Source of the DNA: Zea mays | Taxonomy: Eukaryota; Streptophyta; Magnoliopsida; Poales; Poaceae | NCBI RefSeq assembly: GCF_902167145.1 | Contig: NC_050101.1 | Location: forward strand, 132,710,990-132,774,989 | Length of the DNA stretch: 64,000 bases | Direction of reading: 5' to 3' | In this document: in pieces, positions 46,754-57,590 of the stretch | How the letters are laid out: every line of letters begins with the position of its first letter | Position numbering within the stretch: the first letter of the stretch is position 1 | Notes under the pieces: generated by a model | What the model saw: the letters and a program-made list of their open reading frames with translations, nothing else | Databases searched by the model: none | Told to the model about the DNA's origin: nothing | Position numbers and translations under genes: made by a program

Positions 46754-47521
46754 CTATTTGGGGTCGAGCTCGGAGCCGATCCGGACCTTCTTGTCGGCGT
46801 CGTTGCTGGGGTCGAGAAGGACGAACTTAACCGCCTCAGCCGGTTCGAAGTTGCCAGCATGGCGCTTCGCATCTGGCGCCTCCTTGGAGAGGCATTCCAG
46901 GTCGGAGATGAGGGCCTCGGACTCGGTGATGGCCTCGGCGTACTCCACGCATTCCATGTCGCATTCGTACGCGTGGCGGTACGTGGATCCAACGGTGATG
47001 ACTCCGTTGGGGCCTGGCATCTTGAGCTTGAGGTACGTGTAGTTGGGGACGACCATGAACTTGGCGTAGCACGGTCTCCCCAGCACCGCGTGGTAGGTCC
47101 CTCGAAACCCGACCACATCGAACGTGAGGGTTTCCTTTCGGAAGTTGGAGGGAGTTCCGAAGCAGACTGGCAAATCAAGTTGTCCAAGGGGCAGGACGCG
47201 CTTTCCGGGGACGATCCCATGAAAGGGCGCCGCACCGGCCTGGATCGTGGACAGATTGATCCCCAAGAGCCCGAGGGTCTCGGCGTAGATGATGTTGAGG
47301 CTGCTGCCTCCGTCCATGAGGACCTTGGTGAGCCTGGCGTTGCCGATGACGGGGTCGACAACGAGCGGGTACCTTCCTTGGCTTGGCACAAAGTCGGGGT
47401 GGTCGCCTTGGTCGAAGGTGATGGGCTTGTCGGACCAGTCTAGGTAGACTGGCGCTGCCACCTTCACCGAGCAGACCTCCCGGCGCTCCTGCTTGCGGTG
47501 CCGAGCCGAGGCGTTCGCCAC
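46754..47521 (-). pseudogene. Aspartic protease region of the Tat-type element
   Basis: The protease cuts the polyprotein. The frame is open for 255 codons. The active site reads KVLMDGGSSLNIIY (DGGS in place of the usual DTGS/DSGA), followed by VLGRPCYAKF. A stop (TAG) follows at 46754, before the reverse transcriptase. Two stops (47522-47530) separate it from gag. Confidence 0.85.
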
Positions 47522-47530
47522 TTACCCACC

Positions 47531-49584
47531 CTAGATCATGAAGCAGCCGTGGACCTCGGGGAACTCCTCTGCCTTGTCGCCCTCCTTCTTGTTGTTGTCT
47601 TGGCATTTACCATCTCCTGCTGGGGACCCGGCTTTATGGAAGTAGCGCCGAAGCGTGACGCATTCCTCAAGGATGTGCTTGACGAGACCCTGGTGATAGA
47701 GGCATGACTCCTTGAGCATCTTGTCGAACAGGTTAGCCCCTCCGGGAGGCTTCCGAGGGTTCCTGTGCTCGGCAGCAGCGACAAGATCTACGTCGGCGGC
47801 GTCGCGCTTCGCTTGCGACTTCTTCTTGGCCTTCTTCTTCATGCCACGCTGGGTGGACGCCTCGGGGACGTCTTCCTGCTGCCGTCCCTGAGGCTGTTTG
47901 TCCTTCCGGAAGATGGCTTTGACCGCCTCCTGACCAGAGGCGAACTTGGTGGCGATGTCCATCAAATCACTCGCCTTGGTGGGAGTCTTGTGCCCCAGTT
48001 TGCTCACCAGGTCGCGGCAAGTGGTGCCGGCGAGGAACGCCACGATGACATCCGAGTCGGTGATGTTGGGCAACTCGGTGCGCTGCGTCGAAAACCACCG
48101 GATGTACTCTCGCAGGGATTCCCCTGGCTGCTGGTGGCAGCTTCGAAGATCCCAGGAGTTCCCAGGGCACACGTATGTGCCCTGGAAGTTTCCAGCGAAG
48201 GCCTTGACCAGGTCGTCCCAGTTGGAGATTTGCGCAGGAGGCGGATGCTCCAGCCAGGCCCGGGCGGCGTCGGAGAGGAACAGGGGGAGGTTGCGGATGA
48301 TGAGGTTGTCGTTGTCCGTTCCTCCTAGCTGGCATGCCAGCCGGTAGTCAGCAAGCCACAACTCCGGCCTTGTTTCCCCCGAGTACTTGGTGATGGTAGT
48401 CGGAGCCCAGAACCGGGCCGGGAACGGCGCCCGTCATATGGCCCGGCTGAAGGCTTGCGGACCTGGTGGTTCGGGCGAGGGGCTCCGATCCTCCTCACTG
48501 TCGTAGCGTCCTCCGCACCTGGGGTGGTAACCTTGGCGCACCCTCTCGTCGAGCGGGCTCGACGGTCGCGACAGTGTTGCTCGTCGCCGAGGCGATCCGG
48601 GGCTGCAGGCGTATCGCCCCGCGCGTGCCCGGTGCGGACCGAGGCCTCCCGCATGAGTCGGGAAGTCATTGCGTGATGCTCCGAGGGGCACCCTTGCCTT
48701 CGGGAGGCAGAGCTTTCGGTCCGTCGGACCACTGCGTCTTCTAGGAGACCCTTGAGTTCGCCCTGGATACGCCGCCCCTCGGTGGTGGATGGCTCCGGCA
48801 TTGCTCAGAGTAGCATTGCCGCTGCAGCTAGATTCTGGCCGACCCCGCTGGAGGCTGGGGGCAGCCTCGCCCGGGCATCGTCAACGATACGGCGTTGGAC
48901 GTCCCGGGCCCGATGACACGCTTCTCCGGTGAGTGCTTGGCCTGCCCTCTCCTGCTCGATGTTTTGCCGGAGCTGCACAAGTTGCCCTGCTTCCTCGTCG
49001 AGCTTGTCCTGTATCTCGCGGATTTGCTCGAGTTGTGTGTCCTGACCCCCCGCAAGGACTGGGACCACAACTAGCTCCCGCGGGATGTCAACGCGAGACG
49101 CAGGCCCAGGGGGATCGTCATCCTCCGGCATATCGAGGTGGTTGCCTTTGTCGTGACGCCCCAGATCGACGTGGAAACATTCGCGACTTGGGCCACAACC
49201 CTCGTCGTTAAGGTTGTGGCCATCGTCAGAGCAACCCGAGAGGCAGTAGTCACATGCGGTCATGAAGTCTCACATGGCACTAGGATCACGGAGCCCGGAG
49301 AAATCCCAACCGGAGTCGGGATCGTCTTCTTCCTCGGAACCCAAGGGTCCAGAGGTTGAGACGGTCGTCAGTCGGTCCCAAGATGACCGCATAGGATACC
49401 CTGGAAGGTCAGGGTATGCCCTTGCGAAAGCGCTCACCGAAGCGGGGTCGCTTGGTGGATCGAGGCTGAATCTAAAAGGGATAGGGTGGAAAACGGACGG
49501 TACCTCTTGATCGATGGACGGTGGTGAAGTCGCGTCGGGGGCGAAATGCACCGTCATCTCAGGTACGAGGCTAACGTCCAGCAA
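47531..49584 (-). pseudogene. Gag of the Tat-type element, broken
   Basis: The minus strand reads an amino-terminal region (PDLPGYPM, DSGWDFSGLRDPSAM at about 49290), a Gln/Arg-rich helical part (QLEQIREIQDKLDEEAGQL), a basic Ser/Arg-rich part, and the gag core (LFLSDAARAWLEHPP, AFAGNFQGTYVCPG, ESLREYIRWFSTQRTELPNI). A lysine-rich stretch and an SCLYHQ...EECVTLRRYF region follow. Stops at 49270 and 48805 and a frame change near 48360-48430 break it. It is the same type of gag as in other Tat-like maize elements. Confidence 0.88.
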
Positions 49585-50044
49585 GTCCTTCGCGAGAGTG
49601 CTGGCGTCATCAGTCCGCTTGGGGTTGGCACGTCGCGGGGAAACGACATCCGTCGTTGTCTCAGGTGCGAGGACAACACCCGAAATGTCCCTCGCTGGGG
49701 TGCCGACGTCGTCGACTCGGTCTGGACCGACAGCCGACGAGGTGCCACCTCCTGCCTAGCCACGGTTGCCCCGTCTCCTCCTCCTGCGGCGAGGAGGGTG
49801 GTGGGGCAAACCCGGATGCTGCTCTTCCGCCACGGGGGGAAGACGTCGTCGAGTTTGCCGCCGCCGGGCGAGCTGACGACCATCGTTGTTGTCGTGCTGC
49901 AAGGGGAGGAGTACCATGTCGTAGCTGCCGTCGAGGGACATGAACTCGAGACTCCCGAAGCGGAGCACCGTCCCGGGCTGAAGAGGTTGCTGAAGACTAC
50001 CCATCTGGAACTCAACTGGAAGGTGTTCGTTAACACGCAACAGG
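49585..50044 (-). other. Leader between PBS and gag of the Tat-type element
   Basis: I see no credible gene on this strand; the frames that are open are short. A start codon for gag could not be assigned; it may lie upstream of 49584. Confidence 0.4.
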
Positions 50045-50064
50045 CCCCTACCTGGCGCGCCAAC
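50045..50064 (-). other. Primer-binding site of the Tat-type element
   Basis: The minus strand next to the 5' LTR reads GTTGGCGCGCCAGGTAGGGG. This TGGCGCGCC-type site lies in the expected position and sets the minus orientation. Which tRNA primes is not determined. Confidence 0.8.
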
Positions 50065-51371
50065 TGTCGGCGTTTCGGACTCGGGGGACCCTCAACCAAG
50101 CCGACCAGTGAATTTTATCGTTGCGTGCCCCTGCCCAAATGGGTTGGCACAAGATGGAACACAAGGGGGAATGTATTATCTCGCACCGGGGATGCTCGTA
50201 GTAGGAGTTACAAGCGTCGCGCGCGAGAGACAGAGAGAGAGCCTGTTCGTTTGCTCGTCCCCGCGCGACCCCCTCCGCAGGAAGGCCCTGGACCTCCCTT
50301 TTATAGATGCAAGGAGAGGGTCTAGATGTACAATGGGGGGTGTAGCTATGCGCTAACATGTCTGGCAGAGAAGTGCCTGAACCCTGTGTACATGCCAACG
50401 TGGCTGTCGGAGAAGTGCTTGAGCCCTGTGTACGCGATAACGTGGCCGTCAGAGAAGTCCTTGAGCCCTGTGTACGCGATAACGTGGCCGTCGGAGAAGT
50501 GCCTGAGCCCTGTAGAAGCACAGCTGGCGGTGCGGCTGGGATCCTGCTGATGTCTCCTTGCTTCCGTAGGGGGCTGAGAACCACCGACGTCATGGACGCA
50601 CGCGGGGAACCATCATTACCTGTCACCGGGGTGAGCGAGATGGGACGCTGGTCTTGTTCCCTCGTAGCCTGAGCTAGCTAGGGGTAGGGTAATGATGTAT
50701 CCCTTGTGGCGTGGTCGGTCCGAGCCCAAGGTCGGGCGAGGCGGAGACTTCTCCTGAGGCGAGGCCGGGGTTGGGTGAGGCGGAGACTTCTCCTGAGGCC
50801 GAGGTCGGGGTCGGGCGAGGACGCGATTCCTCCCGAGGCCGAGGCCTAAGGTCGAGCGAGGCAGAGCTTCCTGTTGCGCCCGAGGCTGAACTCAGCTGTT
50901 GTCAGTCTTACCCCGGTGGGTGGCACAGCAGTCGGAGCGGGGCGAGCGACGCTGTTTTCCTATCAAGTCAATCAGTGAAAGGGTGAAGTGACTGCGGTCA
51001 CTTCGACCTTGCCGACTGAGGCGCGTGTGTCAGGATAAGGTGTCAGGCGATCCCCGCATTAAATGTGCATGCGATACGGTCGGCTGGTGAGGCGATTTGG
51101 CCAAGGTTGCTTCACAACGAAGCCTGCCCGAGCTGGGCTTCGGGCGAGTCGAGGGTGCACCCACCGCCTGAGGAGGCCCTTGGGCGAGGCGTGAATTCGT
51201 CCGGGACTACTGTTCCCGCCCGAGGCCAGGCTCGGGCGAGGCGAGATTGCGTCCCTTGGTAGACGAGGCCTTGACCTGAATCGTGCCCATCAGTCTCTGC
51301 GGTTTGTGCTGAGGGTGGTTACCAGCCGTGTTTAGGAGTGTTGGGGGTACCCCTAATTACGGTACCCGACA
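50065..51371 (-). repeat. 5' LTR of the Tat-type element
   Basis: 1307 bp, TGTCGGCGTTTCGG to GTACCCGACA, with the same two minisatellites (about 50350-50522 and 50731-50865). It is 31 bp shorter than the 3' LTR, largely from the GC-rich series. Substitutions of a few percent suggest a moderately old insertion. Confidence 0.93.
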
Positions 51372-51376
51372 CCTGG

Positions 51377-51762
51377 TGTCTTGGGCTTCTAAGAAACAAA
51401 ACTCTGTAGCTCTTTCTACCGCCGAAGCCGAGTATATTGCCGCAGGCCATTATTGCGCGCAATTGCTTTGGATGAGGCAAACCCTTAGGGACTATGGTTA
51501 CAAATTAACCAAAGTTCCTCTCCTATGTGATAATGAGAGTGCAATCCACATGGCGGATAATCCCGTTGAGCACAGCCGCACTAAGCACATAGCCATTCGG
51601 TATCACTTTTTGAGGGATCACCAACAAAGGGGGGATATCGAGATTGCATATGTTAGCACCAAAGAACAATTAGTCGATATCTTTACCAAGCCACTAGATG
51701 AGAAAACTTTTACCAAACTTAGGCATGAGCTAAACATCCTTGATTCTAGGAACTTTAATTGA
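51377..51762 (+). pseudogene. Sirevirus pol, last part (RNase H end)
   Basis: This continues the RNase H domain after the Gypsy insertion: VSWASKKQNSVALSTAEAEY, LLCDNESAIHMADNP and HTKHI-type (RTKHIAIRYHFLRD) motifs. It ends IFTKPLD...LNILDSRNFN and a TGA. The CCTGG duplication at 51372-51376 borders the insertion. The D and E residues of RNase H on this side are kept. Confidence 0.93.
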
Positions 51763-51988
51763 TTCCTTGCATACTTAGCTCATTATACTTTTTGATCATA
51801 TCTCTTTCATGTGCTATGACTAATGTGGTTTTCAAGTGTATTTCATGCTAAGTCATAGATTGAAAGGGAAATGGAGTTCTTCGGCGAAGACAAGGCTTCC
51901 ACTCCACTCCATCAAATTACTCATCCTTCGCCGTCACTCTGCACCGTTCTCCAAATTTGGTATAATCTTCACTCATATATTATTTTCC
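51763..51988 (+). other. Non-coding Sirevirus 3' region
   Basis: Between the pol stop and the first purine tract there is AT-rich, gene-free sequence. A TTTTGGCGATTCATGCC stretch appears near the second tract. I see no envelope-like gene. Confidence 0.6.
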
Positions 51989-52586
51989 AAAGGGGGAGAA
52001 AGTTTGAAGAAGGGCTTATATTTCACTCACAAGTATCCATTTTTGGCGATTCATGCCAAAGGGGGAGAAAGTATTAGCCCAAAGCAAAAGGACCGCACCA
52101 CCACCAATTTCAAAAATTGTATTGTTTCAATTTTGTATTAAAAGAAGTTTTTCGATTGGTATCTTATTTTGGATATAATTTCAAATTGGTATGACCTCTT
52201 TCAAAATTAATATCTAAAACCCTCTTGAACACTAAGAGGAGAATTTTATTGAGGGGGAGTTTTGTTTAGTCAAAGGAAAAGCATTTGAAACAGGGGAGAA
52301 AATTTCAAATCTTGAAAATGCTTCTCAAAATCTTATTCATATACCTTTGACTATTTGCAAAAGACTTTGAAAAAGAATTTCCAAAACATTTGCAAAAACA
52401 AAACAAGTGGTGCAAGTGTGGTCCAAAATGTTAAAATTAGAAGAAACCATCCATGCATATCTTATGAAATGTATATTGGTTTAAATTCCAAGTAACATTT
52501 GCACTTACCTTTTGCAAACTAGTTCAATTTTGCACTTATATATTTGCTTTGGTTTGTGTTGGCATCAATCACCAAAAAGGGGGAGA
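51989..52586 (+). other. Multiple polypurine tracts of the Sirevirus
   Basis: Purine runs recur before the 3' LTR: AAAGGGGGAGAAAG at 51990-52003 and 52058-52071, GAGGGGGAG at 52251, AGGGGAGAAAA at 52292, and AAAAAGGGGGAGA at 52574-52586, which abuts the LTR. Only the last is in the standard priming position. Repeated tracts are known for Sireviruses. Confidence 0.9.
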
Positions 52587-52587
52587 T

Positions 52588-53800
52588 TGAAAGGGAAATA
52601 GGCTTACACCTTTTCCGAAATGATTTTGGTGGTTGAATTGCCCAACACAAATAATTGGACTAACTAGTTTGCTCTAGATTATAAGTTCTACAGGTGCCAA
52701 AGGTTCAACACAAACCAATAAAAAGTCCAAGAAAGGGTTCAAATAAAAAGGGGCAAAGACAACTAAAGGCAGCCCTGGTCTGGCGCACCGGACTATCCGG
52801 TGTGCCACTGGACAGTGTCCGGTGCACCAGGGAGATCAACTCCAAACTTGCCACCTTCGGGAATTCTGGGAGCCACTCCGCTATAATTCACCGGACTTTT
52901 CGGTGTAGCACCGGACTTTCCGGTGTGCCAAGCGGAGCAACGGCTACCTGCGCCAACGGTCGTCTGCAACAGCTACAGGAACAGTGAACAGTGCGCGACT
53001 GCGCGCGCAGAGTCAGAGCAGGCGTCAGATGGCGCACCGGACAATGAACAGTGGTTGTCCGGTGCACCACCGGACTGTCCGGTGGCCCACATGTCAGAAG
53101 CTCCAACAGTTGAACCCTAACGGTTGGGTGACGTGGCTGGCGCACCGGACAGTGTCCGGTGGTGCACCAGACTGTCTGGTGCGCCATATGACAGCAGCGT
53201 TCCCCAACGGCCTTTTTGGTTGTTGGGGCTATAAATACCCCCAACCACCATACTTCAATGCATCCAAGTTTTCAGCCATCAAACCTCATACAAGAGCTCT
53301 AGACTTCATTCCAAAACACAAACAAAGAGATCAAATCCTCTCCCAAGTCCGAAATCACTCCAAACAAATTAGTGACTAGAGAGAGAGACTTTTGTGTTCT
53401 TTTAAGCTCTTGCGCTTGTATCACTTTCTTCTTCCTCTATTCTTGTTCCCATGATCATTGTAATCAAAGCAAGAGACACCAAGTTGTGGTGGTCCTTGTA
53501 GTGGACTAAGTGTCCCATTTGATTGAGAAGAGAAGCTCACTCGGTCTAAGTGACTGTTTGAGAGAGGGAAAGGGTTGAAAGAGACCTGGTCTTTGTGACC
53601 ACCTCAACGGGGAGTAGGTTTGCAAGAACCGAACCTCGGTAAAACAAATCACCGTGTCACTCGTTCTTATTCGCTTGTGATTTGTTTTCACCCTCTCTTT
53701 CGGACTCGATTATATTTCTAACGCTAACCCCGGCTTGTAGTTGTGCTTAAACTTTATAAATTTTAGATTTGCCTATTCACCCCCCTCTAGGCGACTTTCA
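52588..53800 (+). repeat. 3' LTR of the Sirevirus
   Basis: 1213 bp, TGAAAGGGAAATAGG to GGCGACTTTCA, 62 bp longer than the 5' LTR. The extra length lies mostly in the CACCGGAC/GTCCGGTG palindrome clusters (about 52786-52930 and 53140-53180). TATA box GGGGCTATAAATACCCCC at 53225-53242. Confidence 0.95.
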
Positions 53801-53805
53801 CCCCT

Positions 53806-55201
53806 CGTGTTAGCTGCTTCCTCGCCGAACCCTTCTTGAAACCGAGCTCGTGCATGCCGTTCTCGCAACGAACTCATCCGATAACCGGGGTTCATTCGTC
53901 TCAATCCCTTATCCATCTTCCCCGTCTTGGCAATGCTTCACACAGGCATAAATAGGTGACCCTCCCCTCGTTCGCAACCACCATCGCCAGTACCCATGAG
54001 TCACCAACGCGGTAACAGCCGAGCATGAGAGTGATGGCGCTGCGCCGGGCCATTTTTGCCTCACCGACGACTTAGCCTCGGTGGATGCCCAAGCGTCATC
54101 ATCGAGGAACCATGGAAGCATACGCATGGTTCGCCTGAGAGCATGGCTGTCTCACGTGCATAGAATTGCTCATCGGAGCTCTCCTCCACCGACCAAGCCA
54201 CCATTCGTCGTGGCCTGCTCACCTTGTCGTTCTCCATCAACAGTATGTGCTCTAATCGAGTTTTCCATCGACCCCACAATGTGTAGCACCGATCGAAATC
54301 AAGTTTGGCGCGCTAGAGGGCCGAAACCCCACTCTCCGGCGTGGGTGCCGCTGCGGCTGGCGAGCGCCGCCGCTCGAGCTATCGCGCTTGAGGCAGGATC
54401 ACTCTGGGGCGTTGATTCTGGAGCGAACAATCCAGATTAGAGAGCATGCATACCTCTTTGGTGATTGAATCTACGTCGTTGATCGCCCCATTAGTGGCCG
54501 GGGTTAGAAGCTTTTCTTAGTGGTTCGGTCGATGGATCTTGGACACCGGATCGAGATCTGAGGGTCCTGAGCAATCCGTGCTGTCGGGCGAGGCAAATTT
54601 GTAAAATGAACCCCGGAGTATGGTAAAATCATCCGCAGTCTGAGCCTTGTTAGATGAAGTTCAATTCAAGTTCTAATGTTCTCAGAATAACCCTTGGACT
54701 TTGGAAAAATAGAAATTGTATTCCTTCATGAGATAAGGTAAATAAAAATAAATCTAGAAAAACAGAAAAAAGCCTTTAATTAATGTTTTCAAGAGCAAAA
54801 TTAATATAAAAATACATAGAAACTTATAAAAATTCATAAGTAATTCGTTTTAATCCCGAATTTAGTGGTTCTCGAACCTACGTTCTCGTAGCAACGCGTA
54901 GAATATTCTTATGCAGTTTATTTCCATGTTTGGTGTACTGTTATTTGTACCCATTATTTGCTTATTTTCATGTATTGCTATGAGTAGAAGTGAGGTGAGT
55001 AGAAACTGGATTCTTCAATTGGAGAAGTACCTGGAGTTACACCAAAAAGGCAAGTTATGCCCTTGATGACTTTATTTTACCTAATAATGTTCTGTTAATC
55101 ACTATGACATGCTTAGGTTAATTTGATGGGACCTAATAGGTTATCCTAGTTTTGTCTACCCTATACCTTGCATACAAATGAACTATTAGGTAGTCCTGCT
55201 A
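53806..55201 (+). mobile_element. Host LTR-like sequence, right part
   Basis: It resumes after the Sirevirus duplication CCCCT (53801-53805). It is GC-rich at first, then AT-rich, and has no credible gene. It ends at TGCTA (55197-55201), the likely target site of the Grande-like element. Together with 32644-33560 it would form more than 2.3 kb of one LTR, plausible for long-LTR grass Gypsy families. Confidence 0.45.
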
Positions 55202-55830
55202 TGTCGGTGTTTTGGGTCTGACCGCACACCCGGGGTTGCCCCTCTAGGTGTTTTTAGGAGTAGGACGGTGTCGCCGACTGTAGCAAAATGGTTCGTGCCA
55301 GATGCACGAGGGACAATGGACAGTGTTTACAGGTTCGGGCTGCTTAGAGATGCGTAACACCCTACGTCCTGGTGAGTATGCTTTGTGTAATGGGTTACAA
55401 GGTAGCTCTCTAAAGTGAGAACGTGGAGAGTTAAGGTGGGTGGTTGAGTAATGGGATCGATCGTTCTGAAGGGGTACCCCCTAGGCCTTATATATTCGAC
55501 CGTGGGGCAATACATGTGGATATGATAACAATGTGCACCTAAAAGATAGTGAACTGTTTGAGTCTATCTTCCTATGGTTCTGCCGACTTATCCTCGCCTA
55601 GTTCCGTTGCATGGGGCTCCAGCGCGGGAAAGCCGGATCTTTGTTGTGGTCGCTTGCTCAACGCTGTAGGGCCGTCCAGGCTTGCACCAATCCAGCCTTA
55701 TATCGATCTGCTTTACTGACTGTTCCTCCCTAGGCCCCTGAAGGAGTGACCTTACGATCCATTGGGCCCTTGGGCCTTTCGTGAGGTCTTTCATCCTTCT
55801 AGTGGACCCGGGGGATATCTGTCCCCCACA
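55202..55830 (-). repeat. 3' LTR of the Grande-like element
   Basis: It starts TGTCGGTGTTTTGGG and ends GTCCCCCACA. A minus-strand TATA box is the complement of CCTTATATATTC (about 55485-55496). The bases after it (AGCCCCCGAT) give a polypurine tract on the minus strand. Confidence 0.88.
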
Positions 55831-56039
55831 AGCCCCCGATCTTTGGGTTGATTTTGAGGTAATCAGCCCAAAGATCCCAGGTCTAGCTTGCAGTCCTTAT
55901 TTATGATAAGAGATGCTTTCCAAGCAGTCCAGTAAAAATGATTTTTTACTGTCTCCTTCCGCTTAGATCACTCGTAGACTGGAGCCTTGCTTCATGTTTG
56001 TGCCTTAGAGGTCGGCATTTTTTTTGTGGGACCCTGGAC

Positions 56040-56420
56040 TTCGTTGGGTGCACCGGAGGTGCACCCAATGGGTGTAGCCCCCGAGCTTCGAGTAGATTTT
56101 GGAAAATAATCTGCTCGAAGGTCTTCATCAGAAATTATCTTTATTTTACTCTTGTTCTTTGGTTGAGGGCCAGCCTTGTCTTTAATCTTGTCTCATGCCT
56201 TAGAAGTCGACACTATCTTGGCTTGAAATGGTAATCCATGGGGTGCACCCAATGGGTGTAGCCCCCGAGCTTCGAGTGGATTTTTGAGGATAATACACTC
56301 GAAGGTCTTCCTTTCGTGTCTTTTTGTTGAAGGTTATCCTTTCTGCCTTAGAAGTCGGCATGATGCCATCCACATTATGCTTTAGAGGTCAGCATTATGT
56401 CATCAATATTATGCTTCAGA
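56040..56420. repeat. Short repeats next to the Grande-like LTR
   Basis: GGTGCACCCAATGGGTGTAG, then CCCCCGAGCTTCGAG, occurs at about 56058 and 56242, followed each time by a GATTTT...CTCGAAGGTCTTC stretch. Further on, TTAGARGTCRGCAT recurs (56348, 56382, 56408). The units are spaced irregularly. Confidence 0.7.
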
Positions 56421-56950
56421 GGTCAGCATGTATTTTGTCTTTTGCAGCCGAGTTCGCAATCCACCCATATCTTGCTAGGTGGTGCAATTTATTTGCTCTG
56501 CGGCTGATTGGACATTTGATGGACGTTCCCTGGCTAGTCTTCACATCACTTCTGTCGGGCAGATTTTGTACTTCTCCGGCTATATTTGGCTTTCCTCTGA
56601 TCCTTACCGATATCTCATTTTTGTCTTGAGGTATTCATTGCATGCCCTGTACAGATGTGACAATTTTGAAAAATATACTGATAATTCCTAGGCGTCCCCC
56701 CAATGGGTGTGGACAAGGGACGACTTGGTACGCTGAGTGTTTTAGCCGGCTGCTTCTGAGTAGTAATGTGATGCGACGGTGGGCGTAATCATATCATCCA
56801 TGCTGTTGACTGGAGTCCCAATGGGTGTTGCGCTGCGTGAAACGGCGTCAGCCGCCTGACGTGTCTTCAGACGAGTTGAAGTGTGTATTGAATGCTTCGT
56901 GACTGTTCAGTGACCGTGGTTGGAGGTGAGCGGTTGCCTTCTTCTTCTTC

Positions 56951-56958
56951 TATAAATA
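56951..56958 (+). promoter_or_regulatory. Plus-strand TATA box for the antisense gene
   Basis: TATAAATA lies 80 bp before the ATG at 57038, after a CTTCTTCTTC run. The position suits a start site about 30 bp downstream and a short leader. It points away from the element's own transcription. Confidence 0.6.
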
Positions 56959-57037
56959 GTGCCTTTGTCTCTCTGGTTTTTTCACATCTCTTGTTGTTCT
57001 CCGCTGCTTGCTTTCTTCTCCTTCTCGCGCTTCCACC

Positions 57038-57478
57038 ATGGGCAAGAACAACAAGCGCAAGCGTGAGCCGACTCGTCCATCAGAGGACTTCGGTGACTCG
57101 GAGTACTCAGAGGAGGAGTTCTCCTCTGAGTCCGAGGGGTCTCCGGCTCCCATTCCTCTGCGTGAGTCGTCTGACGATTCAGATGACTCCCAGGGGCTTG
57201 CGGCGGAGGTCTGGACTTACATCCGGGCCATCGAGCGCTCCGGGCTCGAGGGTTCGGATGAGTCGGAGTACTCCTCGGACGAGGAGGACTTGTCCGAGGA
57301 GGACGGTGGCGGCGATGGCGAGGACGACGACGACGACGACGAAGGCGGTGGCGGCGGTGACGGTGACAGCGGCGGCAGGGGCGGCAGCAGCGGCAGCAAG
57401 GATGGTGACGGCGACAGCAGCAGGGGCGGCAGCGGCGGCGGCGGCAGCAGCAAGGGCAGCAACAAGGCCAGTGGCTAA
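57038..57478 (+). CDS. Acidic, Gly/Ser-rich protein antisense in the Grande-like element
   Basis: I do not recognise a domain. ATG 57038 is in a strong context (CCACCATGGG) and the frame is open for 146 codons. The product starts with a basic patch (GKNNKRKREP) that could be a nuclear localisation signal, then acidic Ser-rich stretches (DFGDSEYSEEEFSSE, SDESEYSSDEEDLSEED), an Asp run and a Gly/Ser-rich tail. The shape resembles low-complexity nucleolar proteins, but that is analogy only. It is followed by a plus-strand gene relic at 58615. Part of the reading frame is triplet repeats, so expansion may have shaped it. Confidence 0.55.
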   Translation: MGKNNKRKREPTRPSEDFGDSEYSEEEFSSESEGSPAPIPLRESSDDSDDSQGLAAEVWTYIRAIERSGLEGSDESEYSSDEEDLSEEDGGGDGEDDDDDDEGGGGGDGDSGGRGGSSGSKDGDGDSSRGGSGGGGSSKGSNKASG

Positions 57479-57504
57479 ATGCCACTGGTTTTTAGATATT
57501 AGTA

Positions 57505-57590
57505 TAGATTAGAAGTAGTATAGTGAAATAATGTAGTAGTATTATTAATGTAGAGTAGTATAGTGTAGCGTAGTAGTAGTAGTAGTAGGG
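57505..57590. repeat. TAG-rich simple repeat
   Basis: Runs of GTAGTAGTAG and TAGTATAGTG lie just after the acidic gene. It is probably part of its 3' untranslated region. Confidence 0.7.

Larger units (their letters stand above)
40221..51371 (-). mobile_element. Complete Tat-type Gypsy element inserted in the Sirevirus
   Basis: LTRs at 40221-41558 and 50065-51371 flank, on the minus strand, a PBS (50045-50064), gag, protease, reverse transcriptase/RNase H and integrase, in Gypsy order. The integrase ends without a chromodomain and is followed by a long 3' region with a tandem array and an antisense gene relic, as in the Tat lineage. Target duplications are CCTAG (40216-40220) and CCTGG (51372-51376), with one change. 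The coding region has many stops and shifts. The exact maize family name is not resolved. Confidence 0.92.
33561..53800 (+). mobile_element. Complete Sirevirus (Ty1/copia) retrotransposon, nested
   Basis: The element has LTRs at 33561-34711 and 52588-53800, a PBS at 34714, gag, pol in integrase-then-reverse-transcriptase order (the Copia order), multiple polypurine tracts, and a perfect 5-bp duplication CCCCT at 33556-33560 and 53801-53805. About 9.1 kb is its own sequence. The other 11,151 bp (40221-51371) is an inserted Tat-type Gypsy element. Palindromes in the LTRs and repeated purine tracts are known marks of the Sirevirus genus. All genes carry defects. Confidence 0.95.

Noticed and set aside
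46658..47443. Plus-strand open frame of 261 codons over the Tat protease
   Set aside because: It is the mirror of the minus-strand protease/gag coding sequence, whose motifs are clear; high GC keeps the opposite frame open.
51763..52587. Envelope-like gene in the Sirevirus
   Set aside because: Some Sireviruses carry one after pol, but this stretch has only short AT-rich frames and purine tracts.
53909..54440. Open frames on both strands right of the Sirevirus
   Set aside because: GC-rich host LTR-like sequence; no domain and no splice support.
56982..57485. Cys/Arg-rich and Ser/Pro-rich minus-strand frames opposite the acidic gene
   Set aside because: They are complements of a GC-rich triplet-repeat region on the plus strand and show no independent coding sense.
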